Source: Maricaulaceae bacterium EIL42A08
Lineage (GTDB): Bacteria > Pseudomonadota > Alphaproteobacteria > Caulobacterales > Maricaulaceae
Direction: 5' to 3'
Length of the DNA: 64,000 bases
NCBI GenBank assembly: GCA_024178355.1
Contig: JAMZNZ010000002.1
Coordinates: 229,501-293,500 of the forward strand
Position 1 is the first letter of the stretch, and each line of letters starts with the position of its first letter. A program made the position numbers and the translations under genes. Under the pieces are notes generated by a model. That model saw nothing but the letters and a program-made list of their open reading frames with translations. It had not been told where the DNA came from and searched no databases. Positions 8,670 through 16,436 of this stretch are shown here, piece by piece.

Positions 8670-9644
8670 ATGCGCGCGCTCGTTTGCAAAGACTTCGCCC
8701 CTTATACCGAACTCACCGTAGAGGAGGTGCCGGAGCCGCCGGTGCAGGCGGGATTCGTCATGGTTGATGTGAAGGCGGCCGGCGTGAACTTCCCCGACAT
8801 CCTTCTGGTCGAAGGCAAGTATCAGATGAAACCAGAGCTGCCCTTTGTACCGGGCATGGAAGCTGCAGGAGTGGTGTCCAAGCTTGGCGAGGCGGTCCAG
8901 GGCGTCAAAGAGGGCGACCGAGTGATCGTAGCCACCATGCTGGGCGCTTTTGCAGAAAAAGTCCCGGCTCACTCCAGCCAGTTAGTCCCGATGCCCGATA
9001 GCATGAGCTTTGAAGAAGGCGCAGCGCTGACCACGATTTACGGCACCAGCTATCACGCTCTGAAAGACCGTGCGAAGCTGCAGGAAGGCGAGACCGTGCT
9101 TGTGCTGGGCGCTGCGGGCGGTGTGGGTATCGCAGCTGTGCAGCTGGCCAAGGCGATGGGGGCGAAAGTCATTGCGGCAGCGTCATCGGCTGAGAAGCTC
9201 GCCTTTGCCAAGGACAACGGTGCGGACGACGTCATCAACTACACCGATGAAGACCTGAAGGCGCAGGTCAAGGAACTGACCGAGGGCAAAGGCGTGGATG
9301 TCGTTTATGACCCGGTCGGTGGTGATCTGGCTGAGCCAGCGTTGCGCGCATCTGGATGGCAGTCGCGCTACCTTGTCGTGGGATTTGCCTCGGGCCCGAT
9401 CCCGAAGATTCCGCTGAACCTGGCGCTTCTGAACAGCCGCGACATCATGGGTGTGTTCTGGGGCGCTTGGGTTGGTCGCAACCCGCGTGCGAATGCTCAG
9501 AATATCAAGGAGCTGTATGACTTCTATGTAGCCGGGAAGATCAAGCCGCAGGTCAGCGCATCCTACTCGCTTGATGACTACGTCAACGCGTTCGATGATC
9601 TTCTTGAGCGCCGGGTGAAGGGTAAGGTGGTGCTCACGCCTTAA
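8670..9644 (+). CDS. NAD(P)H:quinone oxidoreductase-like, medium-chain reductase family
   Basis: 324 residues, the size of zinc-free medium-chain dehydrogenases such as quinone oxidoreductase. The N-terminal GroES-like domain has GVNFPDILLVEGKY and PFVPGMEAAGVV. The Rossmann domain has the nucleotide motif VLGAAGGVGIAAVQLAKAMG near residue 145 and VDVVYDPVGGDL. Zinc-binding cysteine and histidine clusters of alcohol dehydrogenases are absent. Predicted to reduce quinones or enones with NADPH in the cytosol. The gene stands alone and converges with the LysR gene 12 bases downstream. Substrate unknown. Confidence 0.88.
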   Translation: MRALVCKDFAPYTELTVEEVPEPPVQAGFVMVDVKAAGVNFPDILLVEGKYQMKPELPFVPGMEAAGVVSKLGEAVQGVKEGDRVIVATMLGAFAEKVPAHSSQLVPMPDSMSFEEGAALTTIYGTSYHALKDRAKLQEGETVLVLGAAGGVGIAAVQLAKAMGAKVIAAASSAEKLAFAKDNGADDVINYTDEDLKAQVKELTEGKGVDVVYDPVGGDLAEPALRASGWQSRYLVVGFASGPIPKIPLNLALLNSRDIMGVFWGAWVGRNPRANAQNIKELYDFYVAGKIKPQVSASYSLDDYVNAFDDLLERRVKGKVVLTP

Positions 9645-9656
9645 GGGCTACTGCAC

Positions 9657-10625
9657 CTAAATCGGTTTTGGCCGAGGCCGTTCACCACGGATGTGGATGG
9701 TCTCGGTGTCGCCAAAGTCAGCTGGCGCGATGAAGTCCTTGCGGAACCACGGATAACGTGTGGAATCAAAGAGTTCGCGTAGCCAATCGAGCATCTTGCG
9801 CACGCGGGTAACCCGACGCTGATCGGGATGGTAAACCATCCACAATGTAATCGGGACATTCATTTCCATGTCCAAGTGGACCAGCTCTGGCAGTATTTTG
9901 GCGGCATAGGTTGGCAGCATTGCGATTACGGACCCGGATTTGACCGCTTCCACAAGCGCGCTGGAACTGTCGGTATTCAGCGAGGCTTTCATCATCTGTT
10001 TGATGGCAGACGCCTCCTTGGGCCAATGCTGCTGCTGTTGGCGATAGCTGACCAGGTCACCGATACGGTGATTGATGACATCCGCCAGTCCCTGAGGAGG
10101 GCCATACGTGTCCAGATACCGTGCCACAGCAAATGGCACATAGTGCAAGGTCGCCAGCTCCGAGGCGACGTGGCTCATGCGCTTTGACTCGATCATCTGA
10201 AGCGTAATGTCTGCGTGATCTGTGATCGGCTCACCTTCAACTCTGGTCGAGAGCTCCACATTGATGCGGGGGTTGGCCTCCATAAAGCTCGACAGGTTGC
10301 GTGCGATCCAAAGCCCTGCAACGCCCTCCGGGGCGGAAATCCTGACTGTGCCAGCATCTGAGCGATCAGCCTGGTGGGCGAGGCGTTCCACTTCGCTTGC
10401 GGTCGATCGCATGATCTGAACCTGTGCCCAGATCCGCTCACCAATATCAGACAGTTCAACACCATCGGTGCCACGCGTAACCAGACGCGCGCCGATCCGC
10501 CCTTCAAGCTGCTCAAGGCGTCGGCTGACCGTAGGTTGGCCAATACCGAGTTTGCGCGCGGCAGCACTCATCGAGCCGGTCTCGATCAGGGCGTGAAAAA
10601 TCTTCAGGTCGTCCCAGTCGATCAT
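9657..10625 (-). CDS. LysR family transcriptional regulator
   Basis: 322 residues. The N-terminal winged helix (residues 1-60) has MSAAARKLGIGQPTVSRRLEQLE, a standard LysR DNA-binding segment. The rest is the two-lobed substrate-binding domain, which senses a small effector. The gene is divergent from the unknown-GNAT-isochorismatase cluster starting at 10766, the classic arrangement in which a LysR protein controls the divergent genes. It also converges with the quinone oxidoreductase gene. Effector unknown. Confidence 0.88.
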   Translation of the reverse strand: MIDWDDLKIFHALIETGSMSAAARKLGIGQPTVSRRLEQLEGRIGARLVTRGTDGVELSDIGERIWAQVQIMRSTASEVERLAHQADRSDAGTVRISAPEGVAGLWIARNLSSFMEANPRINVELSTRVEGEPITDHADITLQMIESKRMSHVASELATLHYVPFAVARYLDTYGPPQGLADVINHRIGDLVSYRQQQQHWPKEASAIKQMMKASLNTDSSSALVEAVKSGSVIAMLPTYAAKILPELVHLDMEMNVPITLWMVYHPDQRRVTRVRKMLDWLRELFDSTRYPWFRKDFIAPADFGDTETIHIRGERPRPKPI

Positions 10626-10765
10626 TCAAGTGGGTCCATCGTTCAGGGGTTGTTCCGAGCTGTCTTAAAGCGCGCTGCGATAACTGAATAGGGGGCATTC
10701 CAACATCGGAGAAGTCAAGCCGCGCCGCCAAATGTAAACAATTCCTTAACGACTTGAGGTGATGC

Positions 10766-11371
10766 ATGACCAATTCCACTGAGCTTGAGACAGTTTTTGG
10801 CCCGGATGCCGCGCAAACACAGGCGCTCCACACTGTCTTCGCGCGCCGGGGTTTTCGCTCGACAAACGATTACACTGATATCGACGAAGCTCTTGCGTTT
10901 GGATCTGAGGCGCTAGGTACGGAACTTGTTTGTACCGAAATCGTTCGCGCGTGCGAGTTGAAGACGCAGCGCTGCTTCTTCGTTCGTCGCAACCAGGAAG
11001 ATCGTATCGAAGGCTTTATTGCCTTGCTTTACCTCAACGATGCAGGCTTTCGGGCTTTGATGTACGGGGAGTTTTGTCCCCAGAACCCTGATCTTTCTCA
11101 TCTGGCATCACCAAGCGAGCGGGCGGCTGCAATTTATGTCTGGTGTCTGGCTGGTGATGGAGACTCTGCACGTCGGTCGGTTGTGCGAGCTGTCACTGAG
11201 GCGCGGCGCAAAGCTTTCCCGGACATTGCTCTTTTTGCACGCCCTGTCAGCCGCGAGGGCCGGATGATGACAGCCGCACTGGATGCGCCAAGCGCAGGAG
11301 CGGCATGGCTCGGCTGGGTGCCGGCGCGTCCCGCTGCTGTACAAGCTAATGCACTGGTTGCGGCTGAATAG
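10766..11371 (+). CDS. Unknown protein, first gene of a GNAT/isochorismatase-like cluster
   Basis: 201 residues, cytosolic, no signal peptide or membrane helix; I do not recognise the family. The middle (about residues 70-170: IEGFIALLYLNDAGFRALMYGEF, then ARRSVVRAVTEARRKAFPD) has an alternating strand/helix pattern that could be a diverged GNAT fold, and the next gene is a clear GNAT. That is only a suggestion. GAGGTG precedes the ATG at 10766, and another ATG lies 4 bases earlier in a different frame. The gene is followed after 11 bases by the GNAT gene, so they form one operon, divergent from lysR. Confidence 0.6.
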   Translation: MTNSTELETVFGPDAAQTQALHTVFARRGFRSTNDYTDIDEALAFGSEALGTELVCTEIVRACELKTQRCFFVRRNQEDRIEGFIALLYLNDAGFRALMYGEFCPQNPDLSHLASPSERAAAIYVWCLAGDGDSARRSVVRAVTEARRKAFPDIALFARPVSREGRMMTAALDAPSAGAAWLGWVPARPAAVQANALVAAE

Positions 11372-11382
11372 GAGGACTAAAG

Positions 11383-12036
11383 ATGGACGGTTCCAGTCTG
11401 CAGGAGTTTGATCCTCCTTTAAAAGTTCGAGTAGCGAGGACGCTTGACGACCTTCAGAAAATCTCGGTCGTTCGCGCTCTGGTATACATGAATGAGCAAG
11501 ATTGTCCGTATGACGAGGAGTTTGACGGCAACGACTTTGCTGGCGCGACGCATTTGATTCTTGAAGTTGGCTCTGAGCCGGTCGGCTGTTTGCGCATTCG
11601 CTGGTTCAGCGGGTTCGCCAAGCTGGAGCGGGTTTGTGTACGCAAGCATCATCGCTCAACCCGGGCGGCTGTGACCATGATCAAGTTCGCGTTTGAGCAC
11701 ATGCGCCGCAAGGGCTACACCCGCTGTCTGGCTCATATCCAGGCCCAACTGGAAGATTACTGGGCCCGGCACGGACTAATTCGACGTGAGAACCGCAAAG
11801 AGTTCGTATTTTCAGATAGGGCTTATGTCGAAGTAGAGGCTGATCTGAGCCCTCATCCTATGGCAGTAACCATAGACAGTGAGCCGTTGGTTGTGGACCG
11901 GCCTGAGGGTGACTGGGACCGGCCAGGTCCGCTGGATATGTCAACTTCGAGAGGTGTGAGCCCGGCTCAGTTTGAAAGAGAACAACAGCGCGGGATCCAA
12001 AAGAAACTGAGCTGCAACGACGTAGAAACCGCCTAA
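11383..12036 (+). CDS. GNAT family N-acetyltransferase
   Basis: 217 residues. The GNAT core covers roughly residues 10-150: RALVYMNEQDCPYDEEFDGND (acceptor side), then EPVGCLRIRWFSGFAKLERVCVRK as the central beta strands, HRSTRAAVTMIKFAFEHMR as the acetyl-CoA pyrophosphate helix, and a final strand pair. A polar tail of about 65 residues follows, which is unusual, and is rich in Asp, Pro and Arg. A strong GGAGGA precedes the ATG. The gene is the second of three in the cluster. Acceptor substrate unknown. Confidence 0.82.
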   Translation: MDGSSLQEFDPPLKVRVARTLDDLQKISVVRALVYMNEQDCPYDEEFDGNDFAGATHLILEVGSEPVGCLRIRWFSGFAKLERVCVRKHHRSTRAAVTMIKFAFEHMRRKGYTRCLAHIQAQLEDYWARHGLIRRENRKEFVFSDRAYVEVEADLSPHPMAVTIDSEPLVVDRPEGDWDRPGPLDMSTSRGVSPAQFEREQQRGIQKKLSCNDVETA

Positions 12037-12102
12037 CGCTCCAGAAAAGAGCGTCTCTTAATGCCCATAGCGCTCCAGAAAAGAGCGACTCTTAAAGCCA
12101 TA
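12037..12102 (+). repeat. Two tandem copies of a short hairpin repeat
   Basis: The 17-base word CGCTCCAGAAAAGAGCG occurs at 12037-12053 and again, identical, at 12071-12087, 34 bases apart. The flanks are also similar (TCTCTTA...GCCCATA and ACTCTTA...AGCCATA). Each copy can fold as CGCTC/GAGCG with loop CAGAAAA. The pair fills the gap between the GNAT gene and the isochorismatase-like gene. It could be a processing site, attenuator or simple duplication. Confidence 0.7.
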
Positions 12103-12115
12103 GAGGACCAAACCG

Positions 12116-12682
12116 ATGCTTCTTGATACGCCCGTACTCCTTTGCATGGATCTTCAGATGGAATTCGTCGCAGCCGGGCGACCGCTGGCTGACCCGGATG
12201 GCGAAGAGATTGCATCGCGGTGTGCTGCTATCATTGCTGAGGCCCGCAAGGCGGGGTGGTCGCTGGTGCATGCTCAGATCCATCAAGGCGGGCCGCTCGT
12301 CGCCGGGCACGGTCTGGTACAGCCGATTCCAGGATGTGAGCCTCGCCCGGGAGAAGTGCTCCTGCGCCGTGCCGGTGTTTCTGCCTTTGCCCATCCAGAC
12401 CTTGAGGGTGTTCTTGAGGCCGCTGCTGGTAGCGGCGCCTATGCGATTGGTTTTTCAGCGCCCATGTCGCTGACCTCCACGTTGTTTGACGCCGAGGACC
12501 GATTGCAGCCGCTGCACTTTGTTGAAGAAGCTGTCGGCGGTGCTGATGTGGCTGAATGGAGCGCGGAGGAATCACGGGCTTTGCTTGTTGATACCGCACG
12601 CCGTCTCAATCGCAGCATCACAATGGATGGCCTGTACGAGCGGATTACCAAGTCTGCGCCCCTTGTTGCGGTTTCCGCATAG
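12116..12682 (+). CDS. Isochorismatase-fold protein with degenerate catalytic triad
   Basis: 188 residues with the cysteine-hydrolase (isochorismatase) fold: LLCMDLQMEFV at the N-terminus with the conserved Asp (D12), VLLRRAGVSAF at 81-91 and IGFSAPMSLTSTLFDA at 111-126. In active members of this family the triad is Asp, Lys and Cys. Aligning by eye, the Lys position is Arg85 and the Cys position in the GxxxxxC motif is Ser118. The fold is therefore clear but normal cysteine hydrolase chemistry is doubtful. The protein may bind a ligand, serve as a partner subunit or use other chemistry. It is the last gene of the cluster and is followed by a terminator. Confidence 0.78.
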   Translation: MLLDTPVLLCMDLQMEFVAAGRPLADPDGEEIASRCAAIIAEARKAGWSLVHAQIHQGGPLVAGHGLVQPIPGCEPRPGEVLLRRAGVSAFAHPDLEGVLEAAAGSGAYAIGFSAPMSLTSTLFDAEDRLQPLHFVEEAVGGADVAEWSAEESRALLVDTARRLNRSITMDGLYERITKSAPLVAVSA

Positions 12683-12718
12683 GTCTCACTTTATCGCTTT
12701 GACCTGCTAATAGGTCTG

Positions 12719-12751
12719 CCGCAGCTCCCTTAACCAGGGGCTGCGGTTTTT
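12719..12751 (+). terminator. Rho-independent terminator of the GNAT/isochorismatase-like cluster
   Basis: Stem CCGCAGC-t-CCC paired with GGGGCTGCGG, loop around TTAACCA, then TTTTTG. It lies about 37 bases after the stop codon. Confidence 0.85.
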
Positions 12752-12840
12752 GTTGGCGGCTCCTGACCAGAGTGGTGCGACATCTTGCACTTGCACGCTC
12801 ACAGTGCTGCACTCTGGCTCAAACAAACTGGAGCCTCGCC

Positions 12841-13899
12841 ATGATCCGTCTTGCTGCTGCCCTCGCTGCCCTTAGCGTCACCGCCCCGAGCCTTGCCGAT
12901 GACCACGCTGGAGACTGGTCTATCGTTCTGCACGGAGGCGCTGGCGTCATTGAACGCGGTGATATGGATGCCGAGACGGAGACGGCCTATCGCGAGGCGC
13001 TGGATGCCGCGATCCGCCGTGGCGGTGAAATTCTGGCCGAGGGCGGCGACGCCATGGACGCGGTCGAGGCAGTCATCCGTATTCTCGAAGACGACCCCAA
13101 ATTCAACGCTGGCATTGGCGCGGTCTTTACCAGCGGCGGTGCCAACGAGCTTGATTCCTCCATCATGCGCGGCTCTGACATGCAGGCCGGAGCGGCGTCT
13201 GGTGTCACCAATGTGCGCCACCCGATCAGCCTGGCGCGTGCGGTTCTGGAAAACAGCCCGCACGTGATGCTGCAGGGTGAGGGCGCTGAAACCTTCGCTG
13301 AAGAGCAGGAGCTGGAGCTGGTTGAACCAGCCTATTTCTTCACTGAGCGGCGCTGGGCCTCCATGGTCCGCGCAGTGCGCCGCATGGGACTGCCCATCCC
13401 GCCGCGTCCGGAAGGCGCACCTGAGGCCGAGCCGATTCGTGAAGGCGCGCTTGATCTGATGGAGCGCGAGCACGCGTTTGGAACTGTGGGTGTTGTCGCT
13501 CTCGATCAATCCGGCGAGCTTGTGGCCGGCACCTCAACTGGCGGAACCACAGCCAAGCGCTGGGGCCGGGTCGGTGACAGCCCGATCATCGGAGCTGGTA
13601 CCTATGCGACCCCGATTTGCGGTGTCTCAGCGACCGGGACCGGTGAGTATTTCATTCGCCTGAATGTGGCCGCGCGCATCTGCACCCAGCTTGAAGTCCT
13701 GGGGGAGGGCGAAGGAACCGGTCAGGCGGCCGCAGACAGCGTCATTCAAGATGGGCTCACTGAGATGGGCGGCGATGGCGGCATCGTCATGCTCGGGCAT
13801 GGCGAGCCGATCTGGAGCTACAACACCGCCGGCATGTACCGCGCCAGCATGGTCTCCAGCGGCGAAGTTGTGGTGTCGATCTATGGCGATGAGCCCTAG
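12841..13899 (+). CDS. Isoaspartyl peptidase / plant-type L-asparaginase, exported
   Basis: 352 residues from the ATG at 12841. The first 19-20 residues (MIRLAAALAALSVTAPSLA) form a signal peptide, so the enzyme should act in the periplasm. It is an Ntn-hydrolase that cleaves itself to expose a threonine: the site is HAFGTVGVVA, where Thr starts the beta subunit. WSIVLHGGAG at the alpha-subunit start, AGTSTGG and the ATGTGEYFIR loop are family hallmarks. It removes beta-aspartyl dipeptides or asparagine. The frame is open further upstream, but only this start gives the signal peptide. A membrane-protein gene follows after 5 bases. Confidence 0.9.
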   Translation: MIRLAAALAALSVTAPSLADDHAGDWSIVLHGGAGVIERGDMDAETETAYREALDAAIRRGGEILAEGGDAMDAVEAVIRILEDDPKFNAGIGAVFTSGGANELDSSIMRGSDMQAGAASGVTNVRHPISLARAVLENSPHVMLQGEGAETFAEEQELELVEPAYFFTERRWASMVRAVRRMGLPIPPRPEGAPEAEPIREGALDLMEREHAFGTVGVVALDQSGELVAGTSTGGTTAKRWGRVGDSPIIGAGTYATPICGVSATGTGEYFIRLNVAARICTQLEVLGEGEGTGQAAADSVIQDGLTEMGGDGGIVMLGHGEPIWSYNTAGMYRASMVSSGEVVVSIYGDEP

Positions 13900-13904
13900 G
13901 CCAG

Positions 13905-14306
13905 ATGGCTAAAGCCGTCTTTGCAGGCTTTGCCTACGTTGTCGTGATCTTCGCACTTGGCTTTGCTCTGGGCACCGTCCGCGTGCTGATTCTGGTACCT
14001 GCAATTGGAGAAACGGTTGCCGTGTTTCTGGAATTGCCGGTCATGCTGGCTGCCTGTTGGGTGGTAGCGGGCTTTCTCACACGACGATTTATCAAGCCCG
14101 GCCACGGATCAGCGGGGGTGATGATGGGCGCCGTGGCATTCGCGCTCTTGATGATTGCCGAGCTTGTCGTGGCTGTTTCAGTCTTTGATCGTAGCCTGTC
14201 TGAGCAGCTCGCCCACTGGCTTACCGTTGCCGGTGCGGCGGGATTGAGCGGTCAGATTGCCTTTGCAGTCTTCCCCTGGCTTCACGTGCGCGGATTCTCA
14301 TCCTGA
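13905..14306 (+). CDS. Four-helix membrane protein, unknown function
   Basis: 133 residues, not recognised. Four hydrophobic segments are visible, at about residues 5-30, 38-60, 70-92 and 103-127, with short loops, and a basic loop RRFIKPGHG after the second. It follows the isoaspartyl peptidase by 5 bases with a weak binding site, so it is probably read through from it. Its 3-prime end overlaps the convergent small gene on the other strand by 25 bases. Role unknown. Confidence 0.6.
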   Translation: MAKAVFAGFAYVVVIFALGFALGTVRVLILVPAIGETVAVFLELPVMLAACWVVAGFLTRRFIKPGHGSAGVMMGAVAFALLMIAELVVAVSVFDRSLSEQLAHWLTVAGAAGLSGQIAFAVFPWLHVRGFSS

Positions 14307-14518
14307 TCGTCGGGCCGCTCGCCTTTGCCTGATTGAGATCGTTGAACCACTTCGCCGCCAGCGGCAAAGGCGAGCCCGAACAGCAGGCCAAGGGCAAGAT
14401 TATCGAATACGATCCATACAAATGCAGCGACGACAATGAAGGTGCCGATGTTGATACCGGCACGCCTGGTCGGCGAGCTTGAAGGGCGCTGCGGAGTTTT
14501 GTCGTCAGGCTTTGTCAC
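14282..14518 (-). CDS. Tiny two-helix membrane protein, third of a tandem trio
   Basis: 78 residues. A polar basic N-terminus (about 20 residues, many Ser, Pro, Arg) is followed by a hydrophobic hairpin of about 35 residues (GTFIVVAAFVWIVFDN, then LALGLLFGLAFAAGG) and a charged tail ending PDDQDENPRT. The design matches the two genes upstream: charged start, short helix, turn with Asp, helix, hydrophilic tail. It lies 15 bases after the second trio gene and overlaps a convergent gene by 25 bases. Function unknown. Confidence 0.55.
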   Translation of the reverse strand: MTKPDDKTPQRPSSSPTRRAGINIGTFIVVAAFVWIVFDNLALGLLFGLAFAAGGEVVQRSQSGKGERPDDQDENPRT

Positions 14519-14533
14519 CGCGTCACCTCTTGG

Positions 14534-14758
14534 TTAGCCACCACCGACATCTCCGCCGCCACCACCATCGCCGCCCTCACCGAGACTGATCACAACGCCC
14601 AGACCGAAGAAGACAGCGGCGACAACGGTGGCGATCGGATCGCCAATCACGAAGTGCGCTGCAGTGGCTGTTATTGCGGCCGCAATCACGCCGGCACCCA
14701 GCCGGATCGGCAGGCTGATCTTGAAGGCCTTTGGCTTTTTATCGGGCTGTTCGCTCAT
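14534..14758 (-). CDS. Tiny two-helix membrane protein with Gly/Asp tail, second of the trio
   Basis: 74 residues. A lysine-rich start (MSEQPDKKPKAFKIS) is followed by two short hydrophobic helices separated by HFVIGDP, and a tail composed almost only of glycine and aspartate (GEGGDGGGGGDVGGG). The helix-IGDP-helix core and the tail are shared with the gene upstream, so the two are paralogues. It starts 36 bases after that gene's stop. Function unknown; the tail is too short and irregular for RTX calcium repeats. Confidence 0.6.
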   Translation of the reverse strand: MSEQPDKKPKAFKISLPIRLGAGVIAAAITATAAHFVIGDPIATVVAAVFFGLGVVISLGEGGDGGGGGDVGGG

Positions 14759-14794
14759 ATGTCTCCCCGGTCCCGCGGTCTGAAGTGGCGGCGT

Positions 14795-15058
14795 TCAATC
14801 GCCGCCGTCTCCCCCGCCATCGGTATCGCCACCACTACCAGCCGGTCCATTATTTTCAAAGCGGATGAAGGGATGGCCGTGAACTGCGCCTGATCCAAGA
14901 AAGCCCCCCACAACGGTCGCGAAGATCATGATGACGGGGTCGCCAATCAAGAATCGGCTGAGCAGATATCCCACCGCGCAGCCGCAAGCGATCGCGAGCA
15001 TATGTTTTAGAACGCCTGGCCGGACGGGCGGTTCATCATTTGGCTCTTGATCACGCAT
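14795..15058 (-). CDS. Small two-helix membrane protein with Gly/Asp tail, first of the trio
   Basis: 87 residues from the ATG at 15056-15058, with AAAGGCG upstream; the frame extends to a TTG at 15115, which is less likely. An acidic-proline start (MRDQEPNDEPPVRPG) is followed by two hydrophobic helices around RFLIGDP, a short linker, then the tail GSGGDTDGGGDGGD. Paralogous to the next gene. It is divergent from hmgA across 135 bases. Function unknown. Confidence 0.6.
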   Translation of the reverse strand: MRDQEPNDEPPVRPGVLKHMLAIACGCAVGYLLSRFLIGDPVIMIFATVVGGFLGSGAVHGHPFIRFENNGPAGSGGDTDGGGDGGD

Positions 15059-15132
15059 TGTCGCGCCTTTGTCTGAGGGGTGACGAGTTGAGCGCGCGCC
15101 GATGTCTCCGGTCAATGCGGGTTGGCTCTTTC

Positions 15133-15156
15133 ATTTAGTTGCAAATGTAACTAAAT
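15133..15156. promoter_or_regulatory. Operator-like palindrome in front of hmgA
   Basis: ATTTAGTT, 8 bases, AACTAAAT: a perfect inverted repeat of 8-base arms, with further partial symmetry inside (GTTGC/GTAAC). It ends 37 bases before the hmgA start and lies between hmgA and the divergent small membrane genes. The size and symmetry suit a MarR- or TetR-type dimer, and MarR-type repressors of homogentisate genes are known in other proteobacteria. No regulator gene is adjacent. Confidence 0.6.
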
Positions 15157-15193
15157 TTTATGGCAGAGATTCAACCGCTGTCTGGAGACGCTT

Positions 15194-16336
15194 ATGGCTC
15201 GCAAGTGGATTTACTCATCGCGCGTGGAAGGCACAGCTTCGCGCCAGGCCCATGCCGACATGCCCGAAGGCACCTATGAGCGCGAGATGAGCAAGGAGGG
15301 CTTTTTCGGCCCGGCCGCCTTTCTCCACCACAAGCGTCCGCCCACGGGCTGGGTTGATTTTGACGGTCCATTGCAGCCGCGCGCCTTTGACCTGACAAAG
15401 CTTAATATCGCCGAGACGTCGCCCTGGGGCTCTGCCTCGGTGCTGTATAATGCGGCTTGTGACGTGCGCTTCTGGAAGCTGGACAAGCCGATGGAGACGC
15501 TGGCGCGCAATGGCGATGGCGATCAGCTGCTCTTTATTCACCGCGGTGCGGGTTCGCTCTTCTCCGACTTCGGTCACCTGACTTATGAGCAGGGCGATTA
15601 TATCGTCCTGCCACGCGGGACGATGTGGCGTCTGTCGCCAGCTGAAGAGACATCAGTCCTGATGGTGGAAGCCACCAACACTCACTACACCCTGCCTGAA
15701 AAAGGTCTGGTGGGCCCGCACGCCGTGTTCGATCCGGCCATGCTCGACGTTCCGTCCATGGACGAGGCGTTTCGCGCCCAGCAGTCCGATGAAGACCACG
15801 AGTGGACCGTCGAGGTGAAGAAGCGCGGCCAGGTCAGCCGCATCACCTATCCGTTCAATCCGCTGGACGCAGTCGGTTGGCATGGCGAGCTGCATCCGGT
15901 GCGCATCAATGTGAAGCATATCCGTCCGTTGATGAGCCACCGCTACCACCTGCCGCCGAGCGCGCACACCACCTTCCTGTCGGATCGCTTTGTGATCTGC
16001 ACCTTTGCGCCACGCCCCTTCGAAACTGACCCGGGCGCGCTCAAGGTCCCGTTTTTCCACAATAACGACGACTACGACGAGGTGCTGTTCTATCACGCAG
16101 GTGACTTCTTCAGCCGCGACAATATCGATGCGGGTATGATGACCTTCCATCCGTCCGGCTTCACGCATGGCCCGCACCCCAAGGCGCTCAGCAATATGCT
16201 GGAACAGAAAAAGCCGGCCACCGACGAGTACGCCGTGATGATCGACACCCGCGACCCGCTGGAAGTGGGCGAGGGTGCGGCTTCGGTGGAAAACGCCGAT
16301 TATGTGAACAGCTGGAAGCCAAAGGCGGCGGAGTAG
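15194..16336 (+). CDS. hmgA: Homogentisate 1,2-dioxygenase
   Basis: 380 residues. This iron(II) ring-cleaving enzyme converts homogentisate to maleylacetoacetate in tyrosine and phenylalanine breakdown, in the cytosol. The cupin-like C-terminal part carries the probable iron ligands in DEVLFYHAGDFF and FHPSGFTHGPHP; the N-terminal half has the family LLFIHRGAGSLFSDFGHL strand region. Length fits the shorter bacterial form. The binding site CTGGAGA precedes the ATG. fahA follows after 119 bases that contain a repeat element. The next enzyme, maleylacetoacetate isomerase, is not in the window. Confidence 0.9.
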   Translation: MARKWIYSSRVEGTASRQAHADMPEGTYEREMSKEGFFGPAAFLHHKRPPTGWVDFDGPLQPRAFDLTKLNIAETSPWGSASVLYNAACDVRFWKLDKPMETLARNGDGDQLLFIHRGAGSLFSDFGHLTYEQGDYIVLPRGTMWRLSPAEETSVLMVEATNTHYTLPEKGLVGPHAVFDPAMLDVPSMDEAFRAQQSDEDHEWTVEVKKRGQVSRITYPFNPLDAVGWHGELHPVRINVKHIRPLMSHRYHLPPSAHTTFLSDRFVICTFAPRPFETDPGALKVPFFHNNDDYDEVLFYHAGDFFSRDNIDAGMMTFHPSGFTHGPHPKALSNMLEQKKPATDEYAVMIDTRDPLEVGEGAASVENADYVNSWKPKAAE

Positions 16337-16350
16337 GGTTTACTCCCCTC

Positions 16351-16436
16351 GTCATCCCCGCGAAGGCGGGGACCCAGAGATGCAAGTGCCGGAGCCCTAT
16401 GGCTCTGAATTCCCGCAGTCACGGGACCGACAGAAC
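16351..16436. repeat. Palindromic repeat element between hmgA and fahA
   Basis: It starts with GTCATCCCCGCGAAGGCGGGGACC, i.e. CCCCGC/GCGGGG with loop GAAG; then come a hairpin GAGCC/GGCTC and a CCCG/CGGG pair. The first arm is of the type seen widely in proteobacterial intergenic DNA. It sits inside an operon and ends shortly before the fahA binding site region. Confidence 0.6.

Noticed and set aside
12037-12102. CRISPR-like array
   Set aside because: Only two copies of a 17-base hairpin with no cas genes and similar spacers.
14534-15058. RTX-type calcium-binding repeats in the Gly/Asp tails
   Set aside because: Tails are under 16 residues with no GGxGxDxLx nonapeptide pattern.
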